In this document: in pieces, positions 44,055-53,034 of the stretch
Numbering within the stretch: the first letter of the stretch is position 1
How the letters are laid out: each line of letters opens with the position of its first letter
Source of the DNA: CAJXYS01 sp913063035
Lineage (GTDB): Bacteria > Pseudomonadota > Alphaproteobacteria > Rhodobacterales > Rhodobacteraceae
Assembly (NCBI RefSeq): GCF_050586465.1
Contig: NZ_JBOCEG010000001.1
Coordinates: forward strand, 310,001-374,000
Direction of reading: 5' to 3'
DNA length: 64,000 bases
Made by a program: the position numbers and the translations under genes
The notes under the pieces: model-generated
What the model was told of the DNA's origin: nothing
What the model saw: only the letters and a program-made list of their open reading frames with translations
Databases searched by the model: none

Positions 44055-45083
44055 TCAGGCGGCGCCAGGGTCGCCGTCATCCCCGGCGGTCACGCCACCG
44101 ACGAGCTGGTAGGCCAGCAGGTCGCGGATCTCGGCGGGGTCGCGGACCAGCGGGCGAAGGGTGCCGCGCAGCCCGTCACGGTGCACCTGCGCGCTGCGTT
44201 CGGCCGCCAGCGCCGCGTGCAGCGTGACGAAGCGAAAGCGCAGCCCCGCCCCGGGCGGCGCCTGCACCACCCACGGCAGGTCGCAGGGCAGGACCGAGCC
44301 GATCCGCGGGTAGCCGCCCGTGGTCTGGCATTCGCAGAGCAGCACGAAGGGCGTTCCGTCTCCGGTGATCTGGATGTCGCCGGGGATGACGATTTCAGAC
44401 AGCACGCTGAGACCGGCATCGCTGTGAAAGCCGTCGGTATCGAAGGCGAGCGGCACGCCCATGCGGCTGCCGCGCGCGTCCCGGCGAAAGCCCGTGGACT
44501 CGAAGCGCGCGATTTCGCTGTCGGCGAAGAACCCGGTCTGCAGGCTGGGCACGACGCGGATGGTGCCGCCGTCGAACCGGGGGGTGCCTGGCAGGCATTG
44601 GCCGGTCTCTCCCGGATGCGGATCGGCGCCGATGGCAAGCGTCGCGCCTGCCGCCAGCGGCCCGCCCAGCCCGCTGGCCAGATGGGCGCTGCGCGAGCCG
44701 AGCCGTTCGGGCCCGGCCACGCCACCGCCGACATGCAGGTATCCGTAGGTGCCCGCCTCCGCCCCGCCGATGGAAAGACGCGCGCCGGCCGGCAGCGCGT
44801 GGCTCGCGTTCCAGGCGATGCGGGTGCCGTCGATCGTGGCGCGCATCGGCGCACCGGTGAGCGCGATGCGCAGGTCGGCATGGGCCTCGAACTCGCCCCC
44901 TGTCCCGGCCATTTCCAGCGCGGCGCAGTCGCAGTCCTGGCCGAGCAGCGCGGCGCCTTCGGCGAGGGCCAGCAGGTCGGCCGCGCCGCCGCGCGACAGG
45001 CCGAAGCCCAGATAGCCGGGGCGGCCCCGATCCTGGATGCTGACGCCGGGCCCGACGCGATGGACGGTCAGGCGGCGGGTCAC
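44055..45083 (-). CDS. pxpC: 5-oxoprolinase subunit C / biotin-dependent carboxyltransferase-like (PxpC/KipA)
   Basis: A 342-residue subunit of the ATP-dependent 5-oxoprolinase (PxpABC), which opens pyroglutamate to glutamate. Family motifs are VGPGVSIQDRGRPGYLGFGLSRGGAAD, GYLHVGGGV, SRMGVPLAF and CECQTTGGYPRIGSVLPCDLP. The GTG start at 45083 overlaps the PxpB stop (GTGA), confirming coupling; the longer frame upstream is arginine-rich noise. It is the last gene of the leftward LysR/YcsI/TRAP/PxpBC cluster. Confidence 0.9.
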   Translation of the reverse strand: MTRRLTVHRVGPGVSIQDRGRPGYLGFGLSRGGAADLLALAEGAALLGQDCDCAALEMAGTGGEFEAHADLRIALTGAPMRATIDGTRIAWNASHALPAGARLSIGGAEAGTYGYLHVGGGVAGPERLGSRSAHLASGLGGPLAAGATLAIGADPHPGETGQCLPGTPRFDGGTIRVVPSLQTGFFADSEIARFESTGFRRDARGSRMGVPLAFDTDGFHSDAGLSVLSEIVIPGDIQITGDGTPFVLLCECQTTGGYPRIGSVLPCDLPWVVQAPPGAGLRFRFVTLHAALAAERSAQVHRDGLRGTLRPLVRDPAEIRDLLAYQLVGGVTAGDDGDPGAA

Positions 45084-45850
45084 CGGATCGTCTCGAAGGT
45101 CGCGCCGCCGTCGGGGCCGGCCTGCCGCATGTTGTCCAGCTCCTCGGGCGTCACGGCGTCGAACAGCACCTCGTCGCCCGGGCGCAGGACGAAAGGCGTG
45201 TCCGCGTCCGGCCGGAATAGACGCAGCGCGGTCTGGCCCACATGGCGCCACCCCGTCGGCGTGCTGACCGAGAAGAGCACCATCTGGCGGATCGCCACCG
45301 TCAGGGCTCCCTCGGGAACCCGTGCGGTCAGGGCTTTCTGGCGGGGAATGTCCCAGGCCTCGTCCAATTCGCCCAGATAGGGCTGGCCCGGCGCGAAGCC
45401 GATCGTCTGGACCCGGACGCGGCTGGTCGAGAGCGACTCGATCGCGGCCTCGGGCGTCAGCCCGGCCGCCGCCGCGGCCTCGTCGAGAAGCGGTCCGTGA
45501 TCGCCGCCATAGACGGTCGGGATGCGCCAGAACCGCCGGCCGTCCGGCAGCGGGGCCGCGTACCAGTCCCGCGCGGCGAGCAGATCCCCGAGCGCGGCAC
45601 GCAGCGTTTCGTGATCGGCATGGACCGGGTCGAAGCGCAGATAGGTCGAGACCAACGAGGTCGAGCTTTCCGCGACGCCGTCCCAGCCGGCGGCCTCTAC
45701 GGCGTCGCGGAAGGCCAGGGCGGCCCGGTTGGCCGGCTCGCTCAGGCGGGCGCCGAAGCTGACCAGCAGGCCGTCGACGCCGACGGTCCGGATCGTGGGC
45801 CGGTCGGCCCCCGCGGCGGCGGTGGATATATCGTCCGTCTCGGGTGTCAT
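45080..45850 (-). CDS. pxpB: 5-oxoprolinase subunit B (PxpB/KipI)
   Basis: A 256-residue allophanate hydrolase subunit 1-type protein. It has the family core YGGDHGPLLDEAAAAAGL, TIGFAPGQPYLGELDE, PRQKALTARVPEGALTVA and STPTGWRHVGQT. It pairs with PxpC as the kinase-like half of 5-oxoprolinase. It lies 12 nt after the TRAP large permease and overlaps pxpC. No pxpA (LamB/YcsF-type) gene is in this cluster, which is unusual. Confidence 0.92.
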   Translation of the reverse strand: MTPETDDISTAAAGADRPTIRTVGVDGLLVSFGARLSEPANRAALAFRDAVEAAGWDGVAESSTSLVSTYLRFDPVHADHETLRAALGDLLAARDWYAAPLPDGRRFWRIPTVYGGDHGPLLDEAAAAAGLTPEAAIESLSTSRVRVQTIGFAPGQPYLGELDEAWDIPRQKALTARVPEGALTVAIRQMVLFSVSTPTGWRHVGQTALRLFRPDADTPFVLRPGDEVLFDAVTPEELDNMRQAGPDGGATFETIR

Positions 45851-45862
45851 GGTGGCTTCAGA

Positions 45863-47149
45863 CTATGGCTGGACCGCGCCCGGAAGCCAGAGCGCAATGC
45901 CCGGAACGGCGATCAGGGCCACCACCATCAGCAGCATGGCGATGACGAAGGGGATCGCACCCAGCATCACCTCGCTCATCCGGCCGCCCTCGCGCGCGCC
46001 CTGGACGACATAGAGGTTCAGGCCCACGGGCGGCGTGATCAGCGCCATCTCGATCAGCACGATCATCAGGATGCCGAACCAGATCGGGTCGTAGCCCAGC
46101 TCGACCACCAGCGGCACGATGATCGGGATCGTGACGACCATCAGCGAGAGCGTTTCGATGAAGAAACCGAGCACGATGTAGATGCCGACGATCACCAGGA
46201 TCGTCATCAGCGGCGACAGGCCGAGACCGTCGAGGAACGCGCGCAGCTCGTTGCCCAGTCCGGCCGAGGCGAGGGTGAAGTTCAGGAAGGACGCCCCCAG
46301 CACCACCAGCATGATCATGGAGGTGATCTTTATCGTGCCCAGAATGCTCTCGGTGAACATCGCCAGCGAGATGCCCCCGAAGACCGCCGCGATCGCGATG
46401 GCCCCGGCCACACCCACGGCGGCGGCCTCGGTCGGTGTGGCCCAGCCCTTGTAGATCGTGCCGATGATGACGGTGAATAGCAGGATGATCGGGACGAGGT
46501 GCACCAGCGCGCCCAGCATTTCGGGCAGGGCGAAGACGCGGCGCTCGCCGCCAAGCTCGGGGCGGACGGTGCAGATCAGCGCGGTGATGATGATGAAGCC
46601 GATGGCGAGGCCGATGCCGGGCACCAGCCCCGCGAGGAAAAGCTGCGGGATCGATGTCTGGGTCAGGAAGCCGTAGACGATCAGGTTGATCGAGGGCGGG
46701 ATCATGATGCCCAGCGTGCCGCCCGCCGCGATGGCGCCGGAGAAGAGCTTGGGATCGTAGCCGAGTTTCTCGGCCTGCGGCATGGCCACGGTCGCGACCG
46801 TGGCCGCCGTGGCGACGGAAGATCCCGACGTGGCCGAGAACATCGTGGCCGTGGCCACGTTCGCATGAACCAGCCCCCCGGGCAGCCACGAGATCCAGCG
46901 GTCCAGCGCGGCATAGGTCTTGGCGGCGACGCCGCTGCGCACCAGGATCTCGCCCAGGAGCACGAAGAAGGGGATCGCGATCAGCGTCGCGTTGTTGGAG
47001 GTCGACCAGACCATGTTGCCCAGCCCGCGGATCAGCGGGAAGGCGCTGAAGAAGCTGTCCACCCCGAACCCCAGCAGGAACAAGACGATCCCCACCGGGA
47101 TCGACAGGCTGAGAAGGGCCAGCAGCCCGATCGAGACATAGGTGATCAT
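45863..47149 (-). CDS. dctM: TRAP transporter large permease (DctM family)
   Basis: A 428-residue, 12-helix importer subunit. Typical patterns are FSATSGSSVATAATVATVAMP, GGTLGIMIPPSINLIVYG, YKGWATPTEAAAVG and ALITPPVGLNLYVVQGA. The ATG at 47149 overlaps the stop of the small permease (ATGA), so a longer upstream frame is rejected. It belongs to the operon that continues into pxpB/pxpC, suggesting that the transported solute is 5-oxoproline or a related lactam or amide. Confidence 0.94.
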   Translation of the reverse strand: MITYVSIGLLALLSLSIPVGIVLFLLGFGVDSFFSAFPLIRGLGNMVWSTSNNATLIAIPFFVLLGEILVRSGVAAKTYAALDRWISWLPGGLVHANVATATMFSATSGSSVATAATVATVAMPQAEKLGYDPKLFSGAIAAGGTLGIMIPPSINLIVYGFLTQTSIPQLFLAGLVPGIGLAIGFIIITALICTVRPELGGERRVFALPEMLGALVHLVPIILLFTVIIGTIYKGWATPTEAAAVGVAGAIAIAAVFGGISLAMFTESILGTIKITSMIMLVVLGASFLNFTLASAGLGNELRAFLDGLGLSPLMTILVIVGIYIVLGFFIETLSLMVVTIPIIVPLVVELGYDPIWFGILMIVLIEMALITPPVGLNLYVVQGAREGGRMSEVMLGAIPFVIAMLLMVVALIAVPGIALWLPGAVQP

Positions 47150-47694
47150 GGCGCGGCCTCCTTCTCGGCGAAGGCGCCGATGGCGCGCTCGGTGGCCGCG
47201 AAACGGCCCTGTGCCACCAGTGTCAGCGCGACGAGGAAGGTGAGCCAGGCCATGAGCGCGAACCACACCCATCCCGCGAACCAGGGCAACTGCACGATCC
47301 AGAGCGGCGTCTCGAGCGGGGTGTTGGCCCGCGACGACATGCTGAGCGACCGCTCGAGCACCGGCCAGCACTTGACCGCGATCAGCGACACGGTGCCGCT
47401 GAGCACGACCATCGAGAAAAGATCGAAGAGCACGCGGCCGCGCGCACCGGCGCGGCTGCGCAGCAGGTCGATGCGGACATGGCCGAGTTCCATCAGCGCG
47501 TAGCCCATGCCCCAGGAGGTGGCGATCGCCATGGCATAGCCGCTGATCTCGTCCGTGCCGCCCAGCGAGGATCCCGCCTGGCGCAGCACGATGTCCAGCA
47601 GCACGACGCCGGCGCAGGCCAGCAGCATGATGCCGACCAGCACGGCGACCAGCCGGTTGAGCCGGCGCAGCGCCGAAAGGACACGGTCCGCCAT
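47146..47694 (-). CDS. dctQ: TRAP transporter small permease (DctQ family)
   Basis: A 182-residue, four-helix subunit (LNRLVAVLVGIMLLACAGVVLLDIVLRQ, then SGYAMAIATSWGMGYALMELGHVRIDLLR). Unlike the other DctQ in this window, it has no added domains. The ATG at 47694 is chosen over a GTG at 47706 because AGGTGGGG lies at a better distance. It sits between dctP and dctM. Confidence 0.9.
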   Translation of the reverse strand: MADRVLSALRRLNRLVAVLVGIMLLACAGVVLLDIVLRQAGSSLGGTDEISGYAMAIATSWGMGYALMELGHVRIDLLRSRAGARGRVLFDLFSMVVLSGTVSLIAVKCWPVLERSLSMSSRANTPLETPLWIVQLPWFAGWVWFALMAWLTFLVALTLVAQGRFAATERAIGAFAEKEAAP

Positions 47695-47725
47695 CGGGAT
47701 CCCCACCTGTTGCCTCGTCCGCGTC

Positions 47726-48763
47726 TTACTCGGTCGCGATGGTCACGCCGACCACCTCGCCCACGGAGGCGTTCCAGCGTTCGGCCCAGTCGCCGCCCGC
47801 ACGCTCGGCCCATTCGGGCAGCACCTGGCTCACGAGGATGCTCCGCGCCTTCTCGAAATCGGCGTCCGACACCTCGACCAGGGTCATGTCGCGCGCCTCG
47901 CCGGCCGGGCATTCGCCGTTGCCGGTCAGGCAGGCGATGTCGTTGACCAGCGCGTCCTGCGCCACGGCCCAGGCCGGATCCTCGAACTCGGTCTCGATCT
48001 GCGAGGTGATCAGAGCCTGCGTCTCGGCGTCCAGGCTGTTCCACTTGTCGAGATTGATCGCCGTCACGACCGAGTCCCAGCCGCCCAGCGGGATCGGCAT
48101 CAGATGCGTGGAGACTTCCCACCAGCCCGCGCTGTAGCCCGAGCCGGCGCCGGTCACGGCGCAGTCCACTACGCCCTTCTGGAGGGCGCCGGGCACCTCG
48201 GAGAAGCCGACATTCACGCCCTCGGCGCCGAGCGCTTCGAGGAACTTGGCGGTCATCCGGCCCGAGGCCCGGATCTTGAGGCCTTCGAGATCGGCCAGTT
48301 CGCTGACCTCCGCGTTGCAGAACACGACCTGGGGCGGGTAGGGCGCGACGGCCAGGACGTGGCTGTTGAAGGTGTCGCGGAAGATCTCCTCGACCATCGG
48401 GCGCGCGGCCTCGACCATGGCGCGGGCCTCGGACGCGGAGAGCGCCACGAGCGGCACGTCCAGCCCCTCGAGCGCCGGCGCGTCGGCCACGGCATAGTCC
48501 GCCACGGTCATCGCCACGTCGTAGACGCCCTGGCCCAGCAGGCGATAGACGTCGGCCACCCCGAGGTTCATCTGGCCATGCGTGGTCATCGAGACGTCGA
48601 TCGCGCCGCCCGAGGCCTCGGGCAGGGTCTCGGTCCAGAACGGGGCTTCGAATTGCTGGTGCAGCGGCAGGCTGGACCAGCTGCCGACGACGGAAAGGTC
48701 CTGCGCGGCGAGCGGGCTCGCGGCGAGCGTCGCGACGGCGGCGGTGGTGAGTATCTGTTTCAT
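47726..48763 (-). CDS. dctP: TRAP transporter substrate-binding protein (DctP family)
   Basis: A 345-residue periplasmic receptor with a Sec signal (KQILTTAAVATLAASPLAAQ). Receptor motifs include GLKIRASGRMTAKFLEALGA, VGFSEVPGALQKGVVDCAVTG and GWWEVSTHLMPIPLGGWD. The Arg in IRASG corresponds to the residue that holds the ligand carboxylate in the family. A GGAGAGAGAG site precedes the ATG. Neighbours suggest pyroglutamate or a relative as ligand; this is inference. Confidence 0.93.
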   Translation of the reverse strand: MKQILTTAAVATLAASPLAAQDLSVVGSWSSLPLHQQFEAPFWTETLPEASGGAIDVSMTTHGQMNLGVADVYRLLGQGVYDVAMTVADYAVADAPALEGLDVPLVALSASEARAMVEAARPMVEEIFRDTFNSHVLAVAPYPPQVVFCNAEVSELADLEGLKIRASGRMTAKFLEALGAEGVNVGFSEVPGALQKGVVDCAVTGAGSGYSAGWWEVSTHLMPIPLGGWDSVVTAINLDKWNSLDAETQALITSQIETEFEDPAWAVAQDALVNDIACLTGNGECPAGEARDMTLVEVSDADFEKARSILVSQVLPEWAERAGGDWAERWNASVGEVVGVTIATE

Positions 48764-48787
48764 CTCTCTCTCCTTGTTGGTCTCGTC

Positions 48788-49606
48788 TTATCGTTTGGGG
48801 GGAATTACCGGGACCTCGGCGTCCTCGGCGACGTCGGTGATCAGCATGCGGCCGGGCCGGTGCGTTATGCAGAGCGGCAGGCCCGCCTGTTCGACCGCGA
48901 CCTGCGGCGTCACCCCGCAGGCCCAGAAAACCGGCACCTCGCCGGCCGCGACCGGCGCCGGGTCGCCCCAGTCGGGCCGGCCGATATCGGCGATGCCGAT
49001 CGCGGCGGGGTCGCCGGCATGGACCGGTCCGCCATGGGCCAGCGGGAAGCGCCGCGAGATCGCGCGCACTTCGTCCAGCCGGTCCGCCGGGATCGCGCGC
49101 ATGCTCACGACCATCTTGCCGGCGAAGGGCCCGGCCGGGGTCGTGTCCATGTCCGAGCGGAACATCGGCACGGTGGTGTTGTGATCGATATGCCAGAGCG
49201 GCACGCCGGCGTCCTGCAGGGCGCGTTCGAAGGTGAAGGAACAGCCGAGCGCGAAGGCCACGAGATCCTCCCGCCAGAGCGCGCGGATGTCCGGGACCGT
49301 ATCGGCCAGGATCCCGTCGCGATAGACGTTGTAGGCGGGCACGTCCGTGCGGATGTCGATGTCGCGCCCCAGCGTCGTCATGCACGGATCGCCCGTATCG
49401 GTGACGCCGGTCAGCGGGCAGGGCTTGGGATTGCGCTGGCAGTAGCGCATGAAGTCGAGCGCGTAGCGTTCGGGGATGATCACGACGTTGGCCTGCAGCT
49501 TGCCCGCGCCCAGCCCGGCCGTGTGCCCCCTGTACCGACCGGCACGGATCGCCGCGCGCACCGCGTCGGTGTCCATCGTCCTGAGCCTGTCGTATGTGCA
49601 GTCCAT
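48788..49606 (-). CDS. DUF1445/YcsI-family putative hydro-lyase
   Basis: A 272-residue member of the YcsI family. It has the conserved segments GLGAGKLQANVVIIPERYALDF, RNPKPCPLTGVTDTGDP, FALGCSFTFERAL and the signature VPVFWACGVTPQVAV. Family members are annotated as hydro-lyases, and some relatives act as D-glutamate cyclases that form 5-oxo-D-proline. The gene travels with ycsF/kip genes in other bacteria, as here with pxpBC. It precedes dctP by 24 nt and is probably the first gene of the operon. Confidence 0.9.
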   Translation of the reverse strand: MDCTYDRLRTMDTDAVRAAIRAGRYRGHTAGLGAGKLQANVVIIPERYALDFMRYCQRNPKPCPLTGVTDTGDPCMTTLGRDIDIRTDVPAYNVYRDGILADTVPDIRALWREDLVAFALGCSFTFERALQDAGVPLWHIDHNTTVPMFRSDMDTTPAGPFAGKMVVSMRAIPADRLDEVRAISRRFPLAHGGPVHAGDPAAIGIADIGRPDWGDPAPVAAGEVPVFWACGVTPQVAVEQAGLPLCITHRPGRMLITDVAEDAEVPVIPPKR

Positions 49607-49679
49607 TCCGCGACTCTCCCGTTGCGGAAAGCATCACCATAGCCACGCATAAAGACAAATCGAATAATATTTGCCGAAA

Positions 49680-50576
49680 CTATAAAGAATTTTTATGCAT
49701 TTCGTGGTCGATCGCCACTTGCCGCGCGGTTTCGGCGGCGGTGGCGAGCATGTGGCTGCGCGGCTCGCCCATATAGGAGGCCGAGAAGCGCAGCGGCGCC
49801 GGGTGCCAGCCGGGGTCGAACTCCGCGATGCGTCCGCTCTCGACATAGGCCGTGCCGAGCGCCCGCGGCAGTGCGGCAACGCCGAGCCCGGCCTCGACCA
49901 GGCGGAAGCAGGCCGACAGCGACGTCGAGGGAAAGAGCGGGATTCCCGGGCCGACCCGGCGGAACAGCTCGGCCTTCAGCTCGCGGTAGGGCCGGGTATT
50001 CCGGGCATAGGTGATGACCGGCCTCGTGAACGGGGCGGCGGGGTCGGGCCGGGTGTCGGCCGCGCAGTACCAGGCGAGATCGAAGCCCGGCAGCTCGATA
50101 TTGTCGACGGAGTATTCCGATATCGGTCCCAATAGGATCGCGAGGTCGATCTCGCGATCCAGCAGCCCGGCCCGCAGGTTCATCGAAATGTCGACATTGA
50201 TCTCGATTTCAAGCTTGGGATAGCGCTGGTGCAGCCGCGAGATGAAGGCCGGCAGCCAGCACTGCGCGATGGTTTCCGAAACACCGAGCCGCAGGTGACC
50301 TTCGGTGCCGCCGGGGTCCACGACGTCGCGGGCCACCAACTCGCCCAGCTGTTCGAACTGCTCGGCGTATTTCAGCAGCATCTCGCCCCGCTTCGTCAGC
50401 CGCAGCCCGGCGCCTGTCCTGTCGAAGAGGTCGGTGGCCAGCGACTGTTCGAGCTTGCGGATCCGCGTGGTCACCGCCGGCTGGGTCAGGTTCAGCGCCT
50501 GCGACGCCTTGCTGATGCCGCCCATGCGCACGACGGTCAGGAAACTCCGGAGCTGTTCGAGGTTGATTCGTGCCAT
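49680..50576 (-). CDS. LysR-family transcriptional regulator
   Basis: A 298-residue regulator. The N-terminal winged helix is clear (LEQLRSFLTVVRMGGISKASQALNLTQPAVTTRIRKLEQSL). The effector domain (about 90-290) has LRLGVSETIAQCWLP and VEAGLGVAALPRALG. It is upstream of the YcsI/TRAP/Pxp operon in the same direction with a 73-bp AT-rich gap, so it may be its regulator. An ATAAA-N5-TTTAT dyad sits at 49682-49696, at the very 3' end of the gene, a possible LysR-type site. Confidence 0.93.
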   Translation of the reverse strand: MARINLEQLRSFLTVVRMGGISKASQALNLTQPAVTTRIRKLEQSLATDLFDRTGAGLRLTKRGEMLLKYAEQFEQLGELVARDVVDPGGTEGHLRLGVSETIAQCWLPAFISRLHQRYPKLEIEINVDISMNLRAGLLDREIDLAILLGPISEYSVDNIELPGFDLAWYCAADTRPDPAAPFTRPVITYARNTRPYRELKAELFRRVGPGIPLFPSTSLSACFRLVEAGLGVAALPRALGTAYVESGRIAEFDPGWHPAPLRFSASYMGEPRSHMLATAAETARQVAIDHEMHKNSL

Positions 50577-50761
50577 CGGGTCCAGTTTACAGGACGATCC
50601 GCGGGGCCGCAGGCCGGATGTCGCGTGCCGGGCTGCGCGGCGCCCGCCCCGCGGCCCGTCCTCGGCAGCGGCACGATCGGCGCCGCCATCTTGTGATCGC
50701 CCGGGCCCGCGACTAGGCTCGGCCGGATGGCACGGTTTCGCAGACCGCGTAAGGAGAGCCC

Positions 50762-51196
50762 ATGAGCGTCAGGACCATTCGCGAACTTCTTGGAGAGCGT
50801 CCGCTGCACAGCGTGTCCCCCGACACCCCGCTGTCCGATGCCGCCCGGCTCATGGCGAGCCGGGGCGTGGGCGCCGTCGCGGTGCTCGACGGTGACCGCC
50901 TGGCGGGTGTGTTGTCTGAAAGGGATATCGTCTTCCGGGCCGTGGCGCGTGATCTGCCGCCGGCCGAGACCACCGCCGGGGCGGTGATGACGGCCGACCC
51001 GGTCACGGTGGGGGCGGACGAGGCGATTTCCGATGCGCTGGCCGCGAAACTGGGGGATGCCTTTCGCCATCTTCCGGTGCTGGAGGACGGGCGCATCCTG
51101 GGGCTGCTGTCCTATCGCGACGTGCCCGCCGAATACCTGATGATGTTCGAGCGCTTCAAGGAGATGTCGTCCGCGAAGCCCGCCGACGGGGCCTAG
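50762..51196 (+). CDS. Tandem CBS-domain protein
   Basis: A 144-residue protein made of two CBS domains (residues about 10-65 and 75-130): SPDTPLSDAARLMASRGVGAVAVLDGDRLAGVLSERDI, then DPVTVGADEAISDALAAKLGDAFRHLPVLEDGRILGLLSYRDV. CBS pairs bind adenosyl ligands or NAD and act as energy sensors. There is no fused enzyme or transporter. An AAGGAG precedes the ATG. It faces away from the divergent LysR gene, with no evident partner. Confidence 0.92.
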   Translation: MSVRTIRELLGERPLHSVSPDTPLSDAARLMASRGVGAVAVLDGDRLAGVLSERDIVFRAVARDLPPAETTAGAVMTADPVTVGADEAISDALAAKLGDAFRHLPVLEDGRILGLLSYRDVPAEYLMMFERFKEMSSAKPADGA

Positions 51197-51248
51197 CGGG
51201 GTCCGGCCCCGTGGCCGGGGTGTCTCGTGTCGCGGCGCAGGTGATCCG

Positions 51249-52136
51249 TCACGCGTTCCAGGCGACGGTGCCGAGCGCGGCCACGTCGTAGCCGCCGTAG
51301 CTCTCGGCCTGGGCGCGGAAGGCATCGCTCCCGCAGAAGGCGAGGAAGGCCTGGAAGGGCGGCTCGAACCAGGCCTTGCGGTCGACGAGCAGCGCGAACT
51401 CCTCCTCGATCACCGGCGCGAAGTCGAGCCCGAAACGACGGGCCACGGCCTCGAGCCCGAAGGTGACGTCGGCGGTCCCGCGCCGGACGGTCTCGACCGC
51501 GTCGTCCTCGGTCCGCGCCGCGGCCGTGACGGTCACCGCCGAGAGGTCGAGGCCGCTCTCGGCCGCCAGCGCGTCGAACAGCCCGGCGGTGCCGGATTCC
51601 TCCTGCCGCGGGGTCATGCGCAGGCCGGCGATGTCGGCAAGCCGCGCCGGCCGCGGGCCGTCCGGGCGAAAGACCAGTCCGCGCTGGCGCCGCGCGAAGG
51701 CCACGAGCACCGCGTTCTGCTCGGCCGCCGCGCGCGCGACCGCCGGGACGTTCCAGACCCCGGACCTGGCGTCGTAAATGTGCATCCCGGTGGCGACGCC
51801 GTCGTTCCGGGCGAAGCGGTCCAGCCCGTCGAGCGAGCCGTCGAAATAGGTGGCCAGCCCGCAGCGCGACTCGCGGATCGCCCAGTCGAGCAGCGGGTCG
51901 TGGCTGCCGAGCAGGATCGGCGGGCGCGCCGGGGACTTGAGAGGGCCGCCCGACTTGGCGCGGTCGATCCAGGCGCGCACCTCTGCGGCGGGGAAAAGCA
52001 GCTTGCCGGTGGCCCGCGAGCAGGGCACTTCGCCCGAGGCCGCGAGATCGTAGACCTTCCGCTCCTTGAGCCGCAGCAGCTCTGCCAGTTCGCGGACGGT
52101 CAGGAATTCGTGGGCGGGCGTCTCAAGCTCTGTCAT
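51249..52136 (-). CDS. Helix-turn-helix regulator fused to a periplasmic-binding-like domain
   Basis: A 295-residue one-component regulator. Residues about 11-58 are an excisionase/MerR-like helix-turn-helix (FLTVRELAELLRLKERKVYDLAASGEVPCSRATGKLLFPAAEVRAW). Residues about 70-290 resemble a molybdate/tungstate-type periplasmic-binding domain without a signal peptide (LLGSHDPLLDWAIRESRCGLATYFDGSLDGLDRF, EESGTAGLFDALAAESGLDL, GTADVTFGLEAVARRFGLDFAPV). It lies 51 bp after tupA in the same direction. It probably senses tungstate or molybdate and controls the transporter. Confidence 0.87.
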   Translation of the reverse strand: MTELETPAHEFLTVRELAELLRLKERKVYDLAASGEVPCSRATGKLLFPAAEVRAWIDRAKSGGPLKSPARPPILLGSHDPLLDWAIRESRCGLATYFDGSLDGLDRFARNDGVATGMHIYDARSGVWNVPAVARAAAEQNAVLVAFARRQRGLVFRPDGPRPARLADIAGLRMTPRQEESGTAGLFDALAAESGLDLSAVTVTAAARTEDDAVETVRRGTADVTFGLEAVARRFGLDFAPVIEEEFALLVDRKAWFEPPFQAFLAFCGSDAFRAQAESYGGYDVAALGTVAWNA

Positions 52137-52187
52137 GGGCTCCGGCAGGGTCGTCGGGGCGGCGCCGTCGCCGCCCCGGGGATGCTA

Positions 52188-53006
52188 TCAGCTTTCTGGC
52201 GCGTTCGGGAAGAACAGTTGCTGCCCGTCCACCCTGTAGGCCCCGATGGCCGCCTGGCCCGTCTCCGAGAGCAGCCAGTCGGCGAAGGTCTCGGCGGCGG
52301 CGATGTTCACGCTGGGGCATTTCTCGGGGTTCACCGGGATCACGCCATACTGGTTGAAGAGATCCGCGTCGCCCTCGACCTGGATCTCGTAGTCCTGCTT
52401 GTTGCCGAAGCTGATCCAGGTGGCGCGGTCGGTCATGACATAGGCGCCCATCCCGATCCCGGCATTGAGCGTCGCCCCCATGCCCGAGCCGGTCTCGCGG
52501 TACCAGTCGCCGGACCCGGTGCCCGGATCCACATCGGTGTCCGCCCAGAGCGACACCTCTTTCTTGTGGGTGCCGGAATCGTCCCCGCGCGAGGCGAAGA
52601 GCGCCCCGGCCTCGGCGATCCGGGTCAGCGCATCCTGCGCGTCGGTCATGCCGCCGATGCCGGCCGGGTCGGCCGCGGGGCCGACGATGACGAAGTCGTT
52701 ATACATCAGGTCGGTGCGCCCGGTGCCGAATCCGGCCTCGACGAAGGCCTGTTCCGAGGGCTTGGCATGCACGAGCAGGACGTCCCCGTCGCAGTTCTCG
52801 GCGTTCCTGATCGCCTGGCCGGTGCCGACCGCGACGACGTTGACCGTGATGCCGGTCTCGTCCGCGAAGATCGGCAGAAGGTGGTCGTAAAGGCCCGAGT
52901 TCGCCGTCGAGGTGGTCGACTGCACGATGATGGACTGGTCCTGCGCGGCCGCCGGGGCCGCGAGGATAAGCGCGATGGCCGTTGCACCGAAGGCCGTCCT
53001 GATCAT
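52188..53006 (-). CDS. tupA: Tungstate ABC transporter substrate-binding protein
   Basis: A 272-residue periplasmic protein with a Sec signal (TAFGATAIALILAAPAAAQ). The TupA signature lies just after it (VQSTTSTANSGLYDHLLP), the TTTS-like oxyanion loop. Further family features are SRGDDSGTHKKE, WYRETGSGMGATL and MTDRATWISF. It binds tungstate tightly and selectively over molybdate in characterised homologues. The ATG at 53006 begins the signal peptide; the frame is open upstream inside tupC. Order in the operon is tupB, tupC, tupA, then the regulator. Confidence 0.93.
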   Translation of the reverse strand: MIRTAFGATAIALILAAPAAAQDQSIIVQSTTSTANSGLYDHLLPIFADETGITVNVVAVGTGQAIRNAENCDGDVLLVHAKPSEQAFVEAGFGTGRTDLMYNDFVIVGPAADPAGIGGMTDAQDALTRIAEAGALFASRGDDSGTHKKEVSLWADTDVDPGTGSGDWYRETGSGMGATLNAGIGMGAYVMTDRATWISFGNKQDYEIQVEGDADLFNQYGVIPVNPEKCPSVNIAAAETFADWLLSETGQAAIGAYRVDGQQLFFPNAPES

Positions 53007-53034
53007 TGAAACGCACTCCCTGTCTTGTCTTGGG

